In this document: positions 21,087-30,615 of the stretch, in pieces | How positions within the stretch are numbered: position 1 is the first letter of the stretch | How the letters are laid out: each line of letters begins with the position of its first letter | NCBI RefSeq assembly: GCF_000735345.1 | Contig: NZ_JMPJ01000052.1 | Span: 1-64,000, forward strand | Source: Ewingella americana ATCC 33852 | GTDB taxonomy: Bacteria; Pseudomonadota; Gammaproteobacteria; Enterobacterales; Enterobacteriaceae | Reading direction: 5' to 3' | DNA length: 64,000 nt | Program-made: the position numbers and the translations under genes | Notes under the pieces: generated by a model | What the model was told of the DNA's origin: nothing | Databases searched by the model: none | Seen by the model: the letters and a program-made list of their open reading frames with translations, nothing else

Positions 21087-21951
21087 TACTCAAGTTTTGC
21101 CAGGGATCAGCACCAGTGAGCAAACCGTGACGGCTGGCAGTGACAATATCTATGAAGATCAGACCATTGGTGCCGAGCTGACGAAGAAAGACATCAACCG
21201 CGTGGCGTGGCGATCCATGCTGCTGCAAGCCTCCTTTAACTATGAGCGTATGCAGGCTTCGGGCTGGCTGTATGGCCTGTTGCCCGCCTTGAAAAAAATC
21301 CATACCAATAAGAATGATCTGGCGCGGGCGATGAAAGGCCATATGGGATTCTTCAACACCCACCCATTTCTGGTGACATTTGTCATCGGCATCATTCTGG
21401 CGATGGAGCGCTCAAAGCAGGATGTGACCAGTATTCAAAGCACCAAGATTGCGGTTGGCGCACCGCTGGGCGGCATCGGCGACGCCATGTTCTGGCTCAC
21501 TTTACTGCCGATTTGTGGCGGCATTGGGGCCAGTCTGGCGTTTCAGGGTTCGATTCTCGGCGCGGTGGTATTTTTGGTGATGTTTAACGTCGTCCACCTC
21601 GGGCTGCGTTTCGGGTTAGCTCACTATGCCTATCGCATGGGCGTGGCCGCCATTCCGGTTATCAAAGCCAACACACTAAAAGTGGGCCGCGCCGCCTCTA
21701 TCGTGGGCATGACGGTGATTGGTGCGCTGGTGGCGACCTATGTTCGATTAGCCACCACGCTGGAAATCAACGCTGGCGACGCCGTGGTTAAATTACAAAC
21801 TGACGTTATCGACAAGCTGATGCCGGCGTTTCTGCCACTGGTTTATACCCTGACGATGTACTGGCTGGTGCGCCGTGGCTGGAGCCCGCTGCGCCTTATT
21901 GGGCTAACCGTCGTGTTGGGCATCGTCGGCAAATTCGGTCACTTCCTGTAA
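21076..21951 (+). CDS. agaE: PTS N-acetylgalactosamine transporter subunit IID
   Basis: The IID component of the mannose-family PTS, which forms the sugar pathway together with IIC. The 291-residue protein contains the family motifs LTKKDINRVAWRSMLLQASFNYERMQ, ALKKIHTNKNDLARAMKGHMGFFNTHPFL, VGAPLGGIGDAMFW and several C-terminal membrane segments. ATG 21076 is preceded by GAGGA and lies inside the end of agaW; the frame is open upstream but that part is the agaW coding region. Confidence 0.93.
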   Translation: MVSNTQVLPGISTSEQTVTAGSDNIYEDQTIGAELTKKDINRVAWRSMLLQASFNYERMQASGWLYGLLPALKKIHTNKNDLARAMKGHMGFFNTHPFLVTFVIGIILAMERSKQDVTSIQSTKIAVGAPLGGIGDAMFWLTLLPICGGIGASLAFQGSILGAVVFLVMFNVVHLGLRFGLAHYAYRMGVAAIPVIKANTLKVGRAASIVGMTVIGALVATYVRLATTLEINAGDAVVKLQTDVIDKLMPAFLPLVYTLTMYWLVRRGWSPLRLIGLTVVLGIVGKFGHFL

Positions 21952-21966
21952 GCAAGAGGACGCAAC

Positions 21967-22401
21967 ATGTTAAGCATTATTCTTACCGGTCACGGCGGGT
22001 TCGCCTCCGGGCTTGAGAAAGCCATGAAGCAAATCCTTGGTGAACAGCAACAAATCACGGCGATCGATTTTCCCGAAAGCTCTTCAACCGCCCTGCTGAC
22101 TTCCCAGTTTGAACAGGCTCTGGCGGAATTGGATGAAACTGAAGGGCTGGTTTTTCTGACGGATTTGCTGGGCGGCACACCTTTTCGCGTGGCCTCGACC
22201 TTTGCTATGCAAAAATCAGAACGGGAAGTGATCACCGGCGTGAATCTACAACTTCTGCTGGAAATGGTGCTGGAACGCGAAGGGTTGAGCAGTCAGGAGT
22301 TCCGCCTTCAGGCCCTTGAGTGTGGTCACCGTGGACTCACCAGCCTAGTAGATGAACTGGGCCGCCACCGCGAGGCCGTGCCAATAGAGGAAGGAATATG
22401 A
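21967..22401 (+). CDS. agaF: PTS N-acetylgalactosamine transporter subunit IIA
   Basis: A 144-residue mannose-family IIA domain that accepts phosphate from HPr and hands it to AgaV. The active-site histidine is residue 9 in ILTGHGGFASGLEKA. The conserved FLTDLLGGTPFRVAS loop is also present. Its final four bases overlap agaA in an ATGA junction. Confidence 0.94.
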   Translation: MLSIILTGHGGFASGLEKAMKQILGEQQQITAIDFPESSSTALLTSQFEQALAELDETEGLVFLTDLLGGTPFRVASTFAMQKSEREVITGVNLQLLLEMVLEREGLSSQEFRLQALECGHRGLTSLVDELGRHREAVPIEEGI

Positions 22402-23531
22402 ACCAGCTGCTGCGCGCGCATCGCGTGCTGACCGAGCATGGCTGGCTGCAAGACCACCAGCTGCGCCTCGACGGCAACAAGATTATCGCCATTGAGCCAA
22501 TCCCGGCAGGTGTGCCAAAGCGCGACGCCGAGCTGCTGTGCCCGGCCTACATAGACATCCATGTCCATGGGGGTGATGGCGTTGACGTCATGGATGACTC
22601 CCCCGAGGTACTGGACAAACTGGCCCTATTCAAAGCGCGTCAGGGCGTCGGTGGCTGGTTGCCGACCACCGTCACGGCTCCGCTTGAGGATATTAAGAGC
22701 GCGCTGCGGCGCATTGCCCTGCGCTGCCATCAGGGCGGCAAAGGCGCGACGGTGCTGGGAAGCTATCTGGAAGGGCCCTACTTTACGCCGCAGAATAAAG
22801 GCGCGCATTCCCCAGAACTGTTTCGCGAACTGAGCATCGCCGAGCTGGATAGCCTGATTGATGTGTCGCAAAACACCCTGCGCGTGGTGGCACTGGCTCC
22901 TGAAAAGCCGCAGGCGATCCCGGCGATTCAGCATCTGAAAAAGCAGGGAATCAAAGTGATGCTCGGCCACAGCGCGGCGAGCTATGAAGAGACCGTCCGG
23001 GCTTTTGATGCCGGAGCCGATGGGCTGGTGCACTGCTTTAACGGCATGACGGGACTTCATCATCGCAATCCCGGCATGGTTGGCGCGGGCTTAACGGATA
23101 AGCGAGCCTGGTTGGAGTTAATCGCCGACGGCCACCACGTGCATCCGGCGGCGATGGCGCTATGCTGCAACTGCGCGGCGCATCGGGTGGTGCTGATCAC
23201 TGACGCCATGCGCGCTGCGGGCATGCCCGACGGCGAGTATTCGATTTGCGGGCAGCCCGTCACCCTACAGCAAGGTATGGTGCGCACGGCTGGGGGCGGG
23301 CTTGCAGGAAGCACCCTTTCGCTGGATGACGCGGTGCGCAATCTGGTCGCTGGCCTCGGCGTGTCGCAGGAGGATGCTATCCATATGGCATCACTGCATC
23401 CGGCTAAAATGCTCGGCCTTGAACAGAGTTTAGGTTCACTCTCAGTGGGGAAAATGGCCAACGTTATCGCACTAAATTCGCAGCTTCAGGTGCAAAAAAT
23501 ATGGGTTGATGGTCAGCCTGTCGAGATCTAA
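22398..23531 (+). CDS. agaA: N-acetylgalactosamine-6-phosphate deacetylase
   Basis: AgaA removes acetate from GalNAc-6-phosphate to give galactosamine-6-phosphate, the substrate of AgaS. The 377-residue amidohydrolase is related to NagA: metal-site motif CPAYIDIHVHGGDGVD, the GSYLEGPYFTPQNKGAHS segment, HSAASYEETVRAFDAGADGLVHCFNGM, LITDAMRAAGMPDG and GGGLAGSTLSLDDAV. It appears full length, unlike E. coli K-12 where agaA is fused/truncated by a deletion. It is translationally coupled to agaF and closes the first aga unit; a terminator follows. Confidence 0.93.
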   Translation: MNQLLRAHRVLTEHGWLQDHQLRLDGNKIIAIEPIPAGVPKRDAELLCPAYIDIHVHGGDGVDVMDDSPEVLDKLALFKARQGVGGWLPTTVTAPLEDIKSALRRIALRCHQGGKGATVLGSYLEGPYFTPQNKGAHSPELFRELSIAELDSLIDVSQNTLRVVALAPEKPQAIPAIQHLKKQGIKVMLGHSAASYEETVRAFDAGADGLVHCFNGMTGLHHRNPGMVGAGLTDKRAWLELIADGHHVHPAAMALCCNCAAHRVVLITDAMRAAGMPDGEYSICGQPVTLQQGMVRTAGGGLAGSTLSLDDAVRNLVAGLGVSQEDAIHMASLHPAKMLGLEQSLGSLSVGKMANVIALNSQLQVQKIWVDGQPVEI

Positions 23532-23553
23532 AGCTTTCACTGCACATCACTTT

Positions 23554-23588
23554 GGTTTGTGGCCTGCGCGGTCACAAGCCTTTCTTTT
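23554..23588 (+). terminator. Terminator after agaA
   Basis: GGTTTGTGGCC at 23554-23564 pairs with GGTCACAAGCC at 23570-23580, with two G-T wobbles, around a five-base loop. It is followed by the T-rich tail TTTCTTTTCC. It separates the first aga unit from agaS. Confidence 0.65.
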
Positions 23589-23589
23589 C

Positions 23590-23829
23590 CTTTCGTAAAT
23601 CACAGATTCATATTCTCACAAAATCCAAATATTCATATAAATCAGTTAGATAATAAAACCTAATCTATCCTTAGATCACAGTTTTCGTTTTATTTCCTTT
23701 CTTTCGTTGATCTTTCATTTTCTTTTGTATAGATTTCATTTATCCACAAAACCGACCAAATGAAACAAAACGAAAGATGCCATGCATGATTTGTATTGGC
23801 TCACTGAAAGGTATGACTAAGGACACGTG
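23590..23829 (+). promoter_or_regulatory. agaS promoter region with AgaR operator repeats
   Basis: The region repeats the T-rich words seen in front of kbaZ. TTTCGTTTTATTTCC lies at 23683-23697, CTTTCGTTGATCTTTCATTT at 23701-23720, and an inverted copy (TGAAACAAAACGAAAGA) at 23761-23777. E. coli likewise has AgaR sites before agaS. Promoter hexamers could not be assigned with confidence. AAGGA at 23818-23822 is the agaS ribosome site. Confidence 0.7.
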
Positions 23830-24984
23830 ATGAGCGAAACAGAATTTGCCAGTATTTCAGGTACGGCAACCTGGACCGAAAAAGAGATCCGCCAACAACC
23901 GGGGTGCTGGATCAAATCCTTAAAAAATATCGAAAGCCAACGTATTGAAATAGATAATTTTCTTACCCCTCTGCTACAAAAACCTGATTTACAAATCATC
24001 CTGACCGGTGCGGGAACCTCGGCGTTTATTGGCGATATTATTGCCCCTTGGCTTTCGCGCCAGACGGATAAAAATTTTGTCGCCGTGCCGACCACCGATC
24101 TGGTCACCAACCCTGTGGACTATCTATCCCCTCACCGCCCGACGCTGCTGGTCTCTTTTGCTCGCTCGGGTAACAGCCCGGAAAGCGTCGCCGCGGTGGA
24201 TTTAGCTAATCAGCTGGTTAGCCAATCCCATCATCTGATCATCACCTGCAATGAAGCAGGTAGCCTGTATCAAAATGCCGTTACGAGTAAAAACGCGCTG
24301 GCCCTGCTGATGCCAGCCGAAACCCACGATCGCGGGTTCGCCATGACCAGCAGCATCAGCACCATGATGGCAAGCTGTCTGGCGGTTTTTGCCCCTAAAA
24401 CCATCAATAGCCAGAGTTTTCAAGATGTCGCGACGCGCTGCGAACAGATCATTGATTCTCAAGGCGACTTTAGCGATGCGCTATTTGGCGACTTGCCCTT
24501 CAAACGCGTGGTTTATCTCGGCAGCGGCGGCTTGCAGGGTGTCGCAAGAGAGTCTGCCTTAAAGGTGCTGGAGCTGACCGCGGGCAAACTGGCGGCATTT
24601 TATGACTCGCCGACAGGATTCCGTCACGGGCCAAAATCCTTAGTCAATGGTGAAACACTGGTGGTGCTGTTTGTGTCGAGCCACCCTTATACCCGCCAAT
24701 ACGATCTCGATTTGCTAAATGAGCTGCGTCGCGACCAGCAGGCGATGCGCGTAGTGGCCATATCGGCCAGCAGCAGCCCTGAAATCACCGCCGGGCCGCA
24801 CATCCTATTGCCCGCTTCACGCGACTTTATCGATATCGAACAGGCTTTCTGTTTCCTGATTTACAGCCAAATTTTCGCCCTCAGCGAATCAATCAAAGCG
24901 GGCATTACCCCTGACACCCCTTCCGCCAGCGGCACGGTAAATCGCGTTGTGAAAGGCGTTGTTATTCATCCATGGAAAGGCTGA
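23830..24984 (+). CDS. agaS: Galactosamine-6-phosphate deaminase/isomerase AgaS
   Basis: AgaS deaminates and isomerises galactosamine-6-phosphate to tagatose-6-phosphate. The protein has two SIS (sugar isomerase) domains, with LTGAGTSAFIGDIIAPWL and VSFARSGNSPESVAAVDLANQL in the first. The second carries VVYLGSGGLQGVARESALKVLELTAGK followed by SPTGFRHGPKSLVNGETLVV. ATG 23830 is seven bases after AAGGA; a GTG one codon earlier (23827) is possible. It opens the second aga unit, with kbaY 12 bases downstream. Confidence 0.94.
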   Translation: MSETEFASISGTATWTEKEIRQQPGCWIKSLKNIESQRIEIDNFLTPLLQKPDLQIILTGAGTSAFIGDIIAPWLSRQTDKNFVAVPTTDLVTNPVDYLSPHRPTLLVSFARSGNSPESVAAVDLANQLVSQSHHLIITCNEAGSLYQNAVTSKNALALLMPAETHDRGFAMTSSISTMMASCLAVFAPKTINSQSFQDVATRCEQIIDSQGDFSDALFGDLPFKRVVYLGSGGLQGVARESALKVLELTAGKLAAFYDSPTGFRHGPKSLVNGETLVVLFVSSHPYTRQYDLDLLNELRRDQQAMRVVAISASSSPEITAGPHILLPASRDFIDIEQAFCFLIYSQIFALSESIKAGITPDTPSASGTVNRVVKGVVIHPWKG

Positions 24985-25875
<891 letters not shown>

Positions 25876-25884
25876 GTCTTTCAC

Positions 25885-25919
25885 AAAGGTTACCCTGTCA
25901 CGTATCGGGTAGCCTTTTC
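25885..25919 (+). terminator. Terminator-like hairpin after kbaY
   Basis: AAGGTTACCC (25887-25894 region) pairs with GGGTAGCCTT with one G-T wobble, and TTTTCC follows. It would end or attenuate the agaS-kbaY transcript before the glycosidase gene. Confidence 0.6.
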
Positions 25920-25965
25920 CTTCGCGACACCCATACCTTTTTACTCTGAGATATCAGGACATCCT

Positions 25966-27858
25966 ATGAAAACCCTCATAAAGAGTTCTCTCCTTTTATT
26001 GCTGATAAGTAATGGCGCTCTCGCCTCCGAGTACCAGTTAAACAACGATAACTTGGCTTTCTCTTTTGACGACACCCACTCCGCCGTAGTGTTAAAAGAT
26101 AAGCTTTCGGGCCACCAGTTAGCGCCTATTGAATTGTTTTTCCTGACATTACCAGATGAAAAGGTTATTCACGCTGCCGATTTTAAAATTAAGAGTGTGC
26201 AGAAGAAAGATGACGCGATTTTTATCGATTATGAGCATCAAGACTTCAGCGTCAACGTGGTGCTACATAGCCTAAAAGGCAAATACGCCAGCATCGACTA
26301 CAGCATTCTGGCGAAAGGCCAGCCGCAGAAAGTGGCGAAAATCACCTTCTTCCCGACCAAAGGTCAGGCTCAGGCGCCCTATGTTGATGGCGCCATTAAT
26401 AGCTCGCCGATCATTGCGGACAGCTTTTTCATTCTGCCGGAAAAACCTATCGTTAATACCTATGCCTATGAAACTACAACTAATTTAAATGTTGAGCTGA
26501 AAACGCCGATTGGCACGGATACTCCTGTCACCTTCACCACCTACTTTGGGACTTTTGAAGAAAGCAATCAGCTGCGCCGCAGCTTCAACCAGTTCATTAA
26601 CGCCGTGCGGGCACGCCCTTATCAGCCCTATCTGCACTACAACAGCTGGATGGATATCGGCTTCTTCACCACCTATACCGAACAAGAGGTCCTGAGTCGC
26701 ATGGACACCTATGCCGATGAGCTGATTAAAAAGCGCGGCGTGAAGCTGGATGGTTTCTTACTGGATGATGGCTGGGACGATCGCACCGGAAAATGGCTAT
26801 TCGGCCCGGCGTTCAGCAAAGGGTTTGGCGCGGTGAAGGAGAAAGCCGACAGCCTGCACACCTCGGTCGGGCTGTGGCTCTCGCCTTGGGGTGGCTACAA
26901 CAAGCCGCGTGATATCCGCGTTTCGCACGCCAAAGAGAACGGTTTTGAAACCGTAGACGGCAAATTCGCCCTCTCCGGCCCGAATTACTTCCGCAATTTC
27001 AATCAACAAATCATCAAGCTGATTAAAAACGAGCACATCACGTCCTTCAAGCTAGATGGCATGGGCAACGCCAATTCCTATATTCCAGGCAGCCAGTTTG
27101 CATCCGATTTCGATGCTTCTATCGAGTTGATTAAAAATATGCGGCAGGCCAATCCGGACCTGTTTATCAATCTGACCACCGGCACCGACGCCAGCCCGTC
27201 GTGGCTGTTCTACGCCGACTCTATTTGGCGTCAGGGCGATGACATTAATGTGTTTGGCAAAGGCTCGCCAGTGCAGCAATGGATGACCTATCGCGATGCC
27301 GAGACCTATCGCTCTATCGTGCGCAAAGGCCCGCTGTTCCCAATAAACTCATTGATGTATCACGGCATTGTCAGCGCTGAGCACGCCTATTTTGGGCTGG
27401 AGAAAGTGCAGACCGACAGTGACTTTGCCGACCAAGTGTGGAGCTATTTCGCGACGGGAACCCAGCTGCAAGAGCTGTATATCACGCCTTCAATGTTAAA
27501 CAGCAACAAGTGGGACAGCCTCGCGGCGGCGGCCAAATGGTCGCGCAGTAATAGCGATGTGTTGGTCGATACTCACTGGGTTGGCGGTGACCCTACGGCG
27601 TTGGAGGTCTACGGCTGGGCATCATGGAGCAAAAAGAAAGCCATTCTGGGCCTGCGCAATCCGTCGGATAAAGCACAAAGTTACTATCTGGACCTCAGTA
27701 AAAGCTTTGAAATCCCGAGCGGCGAGGCCAACCAATTCACCGTTAAAAATGTTTATGGCAGCAACACCAGCCTGCCTGCCGATTACCGCCAGCCTGTTGT
27801 CGTGACCTTAAAACCGCTCGAAACCTTGGTTATTGAAGCCACTCCAGCCAGTAAATAG
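25966..27858 (+). CDS. Secreted GH36-like alpha-galactosidase/alpha-N-acetylgalactosaminidase
   Basis: A 630-residue protein with a Sec signal peptide (MKTLIKSSLLLLLISNGALA, cleavage near residue 20), so periplasmic or secreted. Residues 21-215 look like a beta-rich N-terminal domain. The (beta/alpha)8 domain begins around YNSWMDIGFF (225-234) and carries the clan-D hallmarks. These are LDGFLLDDGW at 261-270, SFKLDGMGN at 360-368 with D364 as probable nucleophile, and WRQGDD at 421-426 with an aspartate as probable acid/base. A beta C-terminal domain ends in PLETLVIEA. The place immediately after kbaY argues that it releases terminal alpha-GalNAc (or galactosamine) for the AgaVWEF transporter. 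Substrate is inferred from context; alpha-galactosidase activity is the alternative. Confidence 0.75.
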   Translation: MKTLIKSSLLLLLISNGALASEYQLNNDNLAFSFDDTHSAVVLKDKLSGHQLAPIELFFLTLPDEKVIHAADFKIKSVQKKDDAIFIDYEHQDFSVNVVLHSLKGKYASIDYSILAKGQPQKVAKITFFPTKGQAQAPYVDGAINSSPIIADSFFILPEKPIVNTYAYETTTNLNVELKTPIGTDTPVTFTTYFGTFEESNQLRRSFNQFINAVRARPYQPYLHYNSWMDIGFFTTYTEQEVLSRMDTYADELIKKRGVKLDGFLLDDGWDDRTGKWLFGPAFSKGFGAVKEKADSLHTSVGLWLSPWGGYNKPRDIRVSHAKENGFETVDGKFALSGPNYFRNFNQQIIKLIKNEHITSFKLDGMGNANSYIPGSQFASDFDASIELIKNMRQANPDLFINLTTGTDASPSWLFYADSIWRQGDDINVFGKGSPVQQWMTYRDAETYRSIVRKGPLFPINSLMYHGIVSAEHAYFGLEKVQTDSDFADQVWSYFATGTQLQELYITPSMLNSNKWDSLAAAAKWSRSNSDVLVDTHWVGGDPTALEVYGWASWSKKKAILGLRNPSDKAQSYYLDLSKSFEIPSGEANQFTVKNVYGSNTSLPADYRQPVVVTLKPLETLVIEATPASK

Positions 27859-28526
27859 AGCTTACCCTACCCATTGCGGCCTGATATCTCCAGCTGTCAG
27901 GCTGCCCTTCATAAACTTAGTCTTTTTGATCTAAAAAAAACATTATCGCGATTATTGTTAATTTATCTGCCATTTCGGCCACCATGATTTTTCAATCATA
28001 GGTTAATACTAAGAACTTTATTATTCACTCAAATGATAATTAAACAGAAAGATAACTTTTATATACGAAAACTCTTAAGAAAAACTCGGCGGAAAAATCC
28101 TACCTATTTTAAAGACACCTCTTACAACCCAAGAAAAGTCCGAAAGAAAAATCCTAATAAAAAGCCTGAAAAAACGCCATCATAAAATAATTAATGAGGA
28201 AAAACCCCTATAAATAATGGAAAAATAGATGCTTCGATAATGAACATTAAAATCAATAAAAACAACGAAATAGAATCAAAACAAGAGCATGAGACTTACT
28301 TGCCAAATCACTTGAAAACATTACTCACAATATTAATCAACATTTGAAACCATTGATTAATTCGAAGCATTCAATATTATTAACCAGTAGATTCCCTTTT
28401 CTTTAACTCATAGGTAATGAGTGAATCTTGACGTAATTCCTTTAGTGGCCTTGCAGGAAGCAAAGCTCTTCGTTTCTGCTTGTCGCCAAAAAAATCACAC
28501 CCCGATCACAAGCAGGGAAAATAACC
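27859..28526. other. Long AT-rich spacer upstream of the T6SS cluster
   Basis: 668 bases with no supportable gene separate the glycosidase from tssB. A weak hairpin (GCCTGA/TCAGGC, about 27876-27903) may end the upstream transcript. The rest, especially 27950-28400, is strikingly AT-rich, the sort of DNA that H-NS-type silencers bind, and must hold the main T6SS promoter. I looked for a sigma-54 GG-N10-GC motif; the nearest (TGGCCTTGCAGGAAGC near 28446) has the wrong spacing. AGGGA precedes the tssB ATG. Confidence 0.5.
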
Positions 28527-29024
28527 ATGTCTAATAGCTTTCAAAATGAAATACCTAAAGCGCGCGTTAATATAAAGCTAGATCTGCATACCGGCGGCGC
28601 ACAGAAGAAAGTCGAACTGCCATTAAAACTGGTGGTAATGGGCGATTACAGTAACGGGAAAGAGAATCGACCGTTATCCGAACGCGAAAAAATCAATATC
28701 AATAAAAACAACTTTAACAGCGTGCTGGCGGAATACGGCCCTTCGCTGAACCTGACCGTGGAAAACACGCTGGCAGCCGATGGTAGTGAAGAGAGCGTTA
28801 AGCTGGCCTTTGGCGATATGAAAGATTTCGAGCCAGAACAAGTTGCCCGTCAAATCCCCCAACTGCGCGCCATGCTGGCGATGCGTAATTTATTACGCGA
28901 CCTCAAATCCAACCTTTTAGACAACGCCACCTTCCGCAAAGAGCTTGAAGCCATCCTTAAGGATGAAACCTTGAGCAATGACTTACGCAACGAACTGGCC
29001 GCGCTGGCCCCTAAAGACGCTTAA
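28527..29024 (+). CDS. tssB: T6SS contractile sheath small subunit TssB
   Basis: TssB (VipA) pairs with TssC to build the contractile sheath around the Hcp tube. The 165-residue protein has the family N-terminus IPKARVNIKLDLHTGGAQKKVELPLKLVVMGDYS. It also has FEPEQVARQIPQLRAMLAMRNLLRDLKSNL and a C-terminal helix that packs on TssC (AILKDETLSNDLRNELAAL). It is the first gene of the T6SS operon, 35 bases ahead of tssC. Confidence 0.96.
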   Translation: MSNSFQNEIPKARVNIKLDLHTGGAQKKVELPLKLVVMGDYSNGKENRPLSEREKININKNNFNSVLAEYGPSLNLTVENTLAADGSEESVKLAFGDMKDFEPEQVARQIPQLRAMLAMRNLLRDLKSNLLDNATFRKELEAILKDETLSNDLRNELAALAPKDA

Positions 29025-29059
29025 CCCTTCCTGAATCGGATCAACCTGAGATTATGCTT

Positions 29060-30601
29060 ATGTCTGCCAATACAGAAAATACGCAAGAAAGCCGCACTAC
29101 CGTGCTGGAACGTGCCGACGCAGGAAGTGTTTACGCGTCACTGTTCGACAAAATTAACCTGACGCCAGTGTCTTCACTGGGCGACGTCAACGTCTTCCAA
29201 GACAATCAGGCGATGTCTGATGTCACCACCGACGAGCGCGTGACTGCAGCCGTACAGGTCTTCCTGCAGCGCCTGAAGGCCTCTGGGCAGAAAGTTGAGC
29301 GTCTTGATAAAACCCTGCTCGACGGCCATATCGCCATGCTCGACGAGCAAATCAGCCGCCAACTGGACGTGGTGATGCACCACCCTGACTTCCAGCGCGT
29401 AGAGTCTGGCTGGCGTGGCCTGAAGTTCTTGGTTGACCGCACCGATTTTCGTCAAAACGTTAAAATCGAATTGCTGGATGTCTCGAAAGATGACCTGCGC
29501 CAAGACTTCGAAGACTGCCCGGAAATCATCCAAAGCGGCCTGTATCACCACACCTATATTCAAGAATACGATACGCCGGGCGGCGAGCCGATTGGCTCCA
29601 TCATCTCTAACTACGAGTTTGACGCCAGCGCGCAAGACGTCGCCCTGCTGCGCAATATTTCCAAAGTGTCCGCGTCGGCGCACATGCCATTTGTCGGCTC
29701 GGTTGGCCCGAAATTCTTCTTGAAAGAGTCCATGGAAGAGGTCGCGGCAATCAAAGACATTGGTAACTACTTCGATCGCGCCGAATACATCAAGTGGAAA
29801 TCCTTCCGCGACTCAGATGACTCTCGCTACATCGGCCTGACCATGCCGCGCGTGCTTGGCCGCCTGCCTTATGGCCCGGACACCGTGCCAGTTCGCAGCT
29901 TCAACTATGTCGAAGAAGTGAAAGGCCCGGACCACGAGAAATACCTGTGGACCAACGCCTCTTTTGCTTTCGCTGCCAACATGGTGAAGAGCTTCATCAA
30001 AAACGGCTGGTGCGTGCAGATCCGTGGCCCGCAGGCCGGCGGTGCTGTGACCGACTTGCCAATCCACTTGTATGACCTGGGCACTGGCAATCAGGTGAAA
30101 ATCCCGTCAGAAGTGATGATCCCTGAAACCCGCGAATTTGAGTTTGCCAATCTGGGCTTCATCCCGCTGTCTTACTACAAAAACCGCGACTACTCCTGCT
30201 TCTTCTCGGCTAACTCCACGCAGAAACCGGCGCTGTATGACACCGCTGACGCCACCGCCAACAGCCGCATCAACTCACGCCTGCCTTACATCTTCCTGCT
30301 GTCGCGCATCGCGCATTACCTGAAGTTGATCCAGCGCGAGAACATCGGCACCACCAAAGACCGCCGGCTGTTAGAGCTGGAATTAAACACTTGGGTACGC
30401 TCGCTGGTGACTGAAATGACCGATCCGGGCGACGACCTGCAGGCTTCTCACCCACTGCGTGACGCCAAAGTGACCGTCGAAGATATTGAGGATAACCCTG
30501 GCTTCTTCCGCGTGAAACTGTACGCCGTGCCGCACTTCCAAGTGGAAGGCATGGACGTCAACTTGTCGTTAGTTTCTCAGATGCCTAAAGCGAAAGCTTG
30601 A
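29060..30601 (+). CDS. tssC: T6SS contractile sheath large subunit TssC
   Basis: TssC (VipB) is the main sheath protein. The product is about 513 residues and shows the conserved FQRVESGWRGLKFLVDRTDF, FDASAQDVALLRNISKVSASAHMPFV, WTNASFAFAANMVKSF and GNQVKIPSEVMIPETREFEFANLGFIPLSYYKNRDYSCFFSANS blocks. It ends with the ClpV-exposed C-terminal region. ATG 29060 was preferred because GAG lies nine bases upstream; ATG 29054 (two codons earlier) is the alternative. Confidence 0.96.
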   Translation: MSANTENTQESRTTVLERADAGSVYASLFDKINLTPVSSLGDVNVFQDNQAMSDVTTDERVTAAVQVFLQRLKASGQKVERLDKTLLDGHIAMLDEQISRQLDVVMHHPDFQRVESGWRGLKFLVDRTDFRQNVKIELLDVSKDDLRQDFEDCPEIIQSGLYHHTYIQEYDTPGGEPIGSIISNYEFDASAQDVALLRNISKVSASAHMPFVGSVGPKFFLKESMEEVAAIKDIGNYFDRAEYIKWKSFRDSDDSRYIGLTMPRVLGRLPYGPDTVPVRSFNYVEEVKGPDHEKYLWTNASFAFAANMVKSFIKNGWCVQIRGPQAGGAVTDLPIHLYDLGTGNQVKIPSEVMIPETREFEFANLGFIPLSYYKNRDYSCFFSANSTQKPALYDTADATANSRINSRLPYIFLLSRIAHYLKLIQRENIGTTKDRRLLELELNTWVRSLVTEMTDPGDDLQASHPLRDAKVTVEDIEDNPGFFRVKLYAVPHFQVEGMDVNLSLVSQMPKAKA

Positions 30602-30615
30602 AGCCCGGAGGCAGG

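Noticed and set aside
22398-23531. Annotating agaA as the chitin-pathway deacetylase nagA
   Set aside because: The protein family is shared, but the gene is translationally coupled to agaF inside the aga operon, so the GalNAc-6-phosphate enzyme is the better call.
28440-28470. Possible sigma-54 promoter upstream of tssB
   Set aside because: The GG and GC elements are 11 rather than 10 bases apart and the remaining consensus positions fit poorly.
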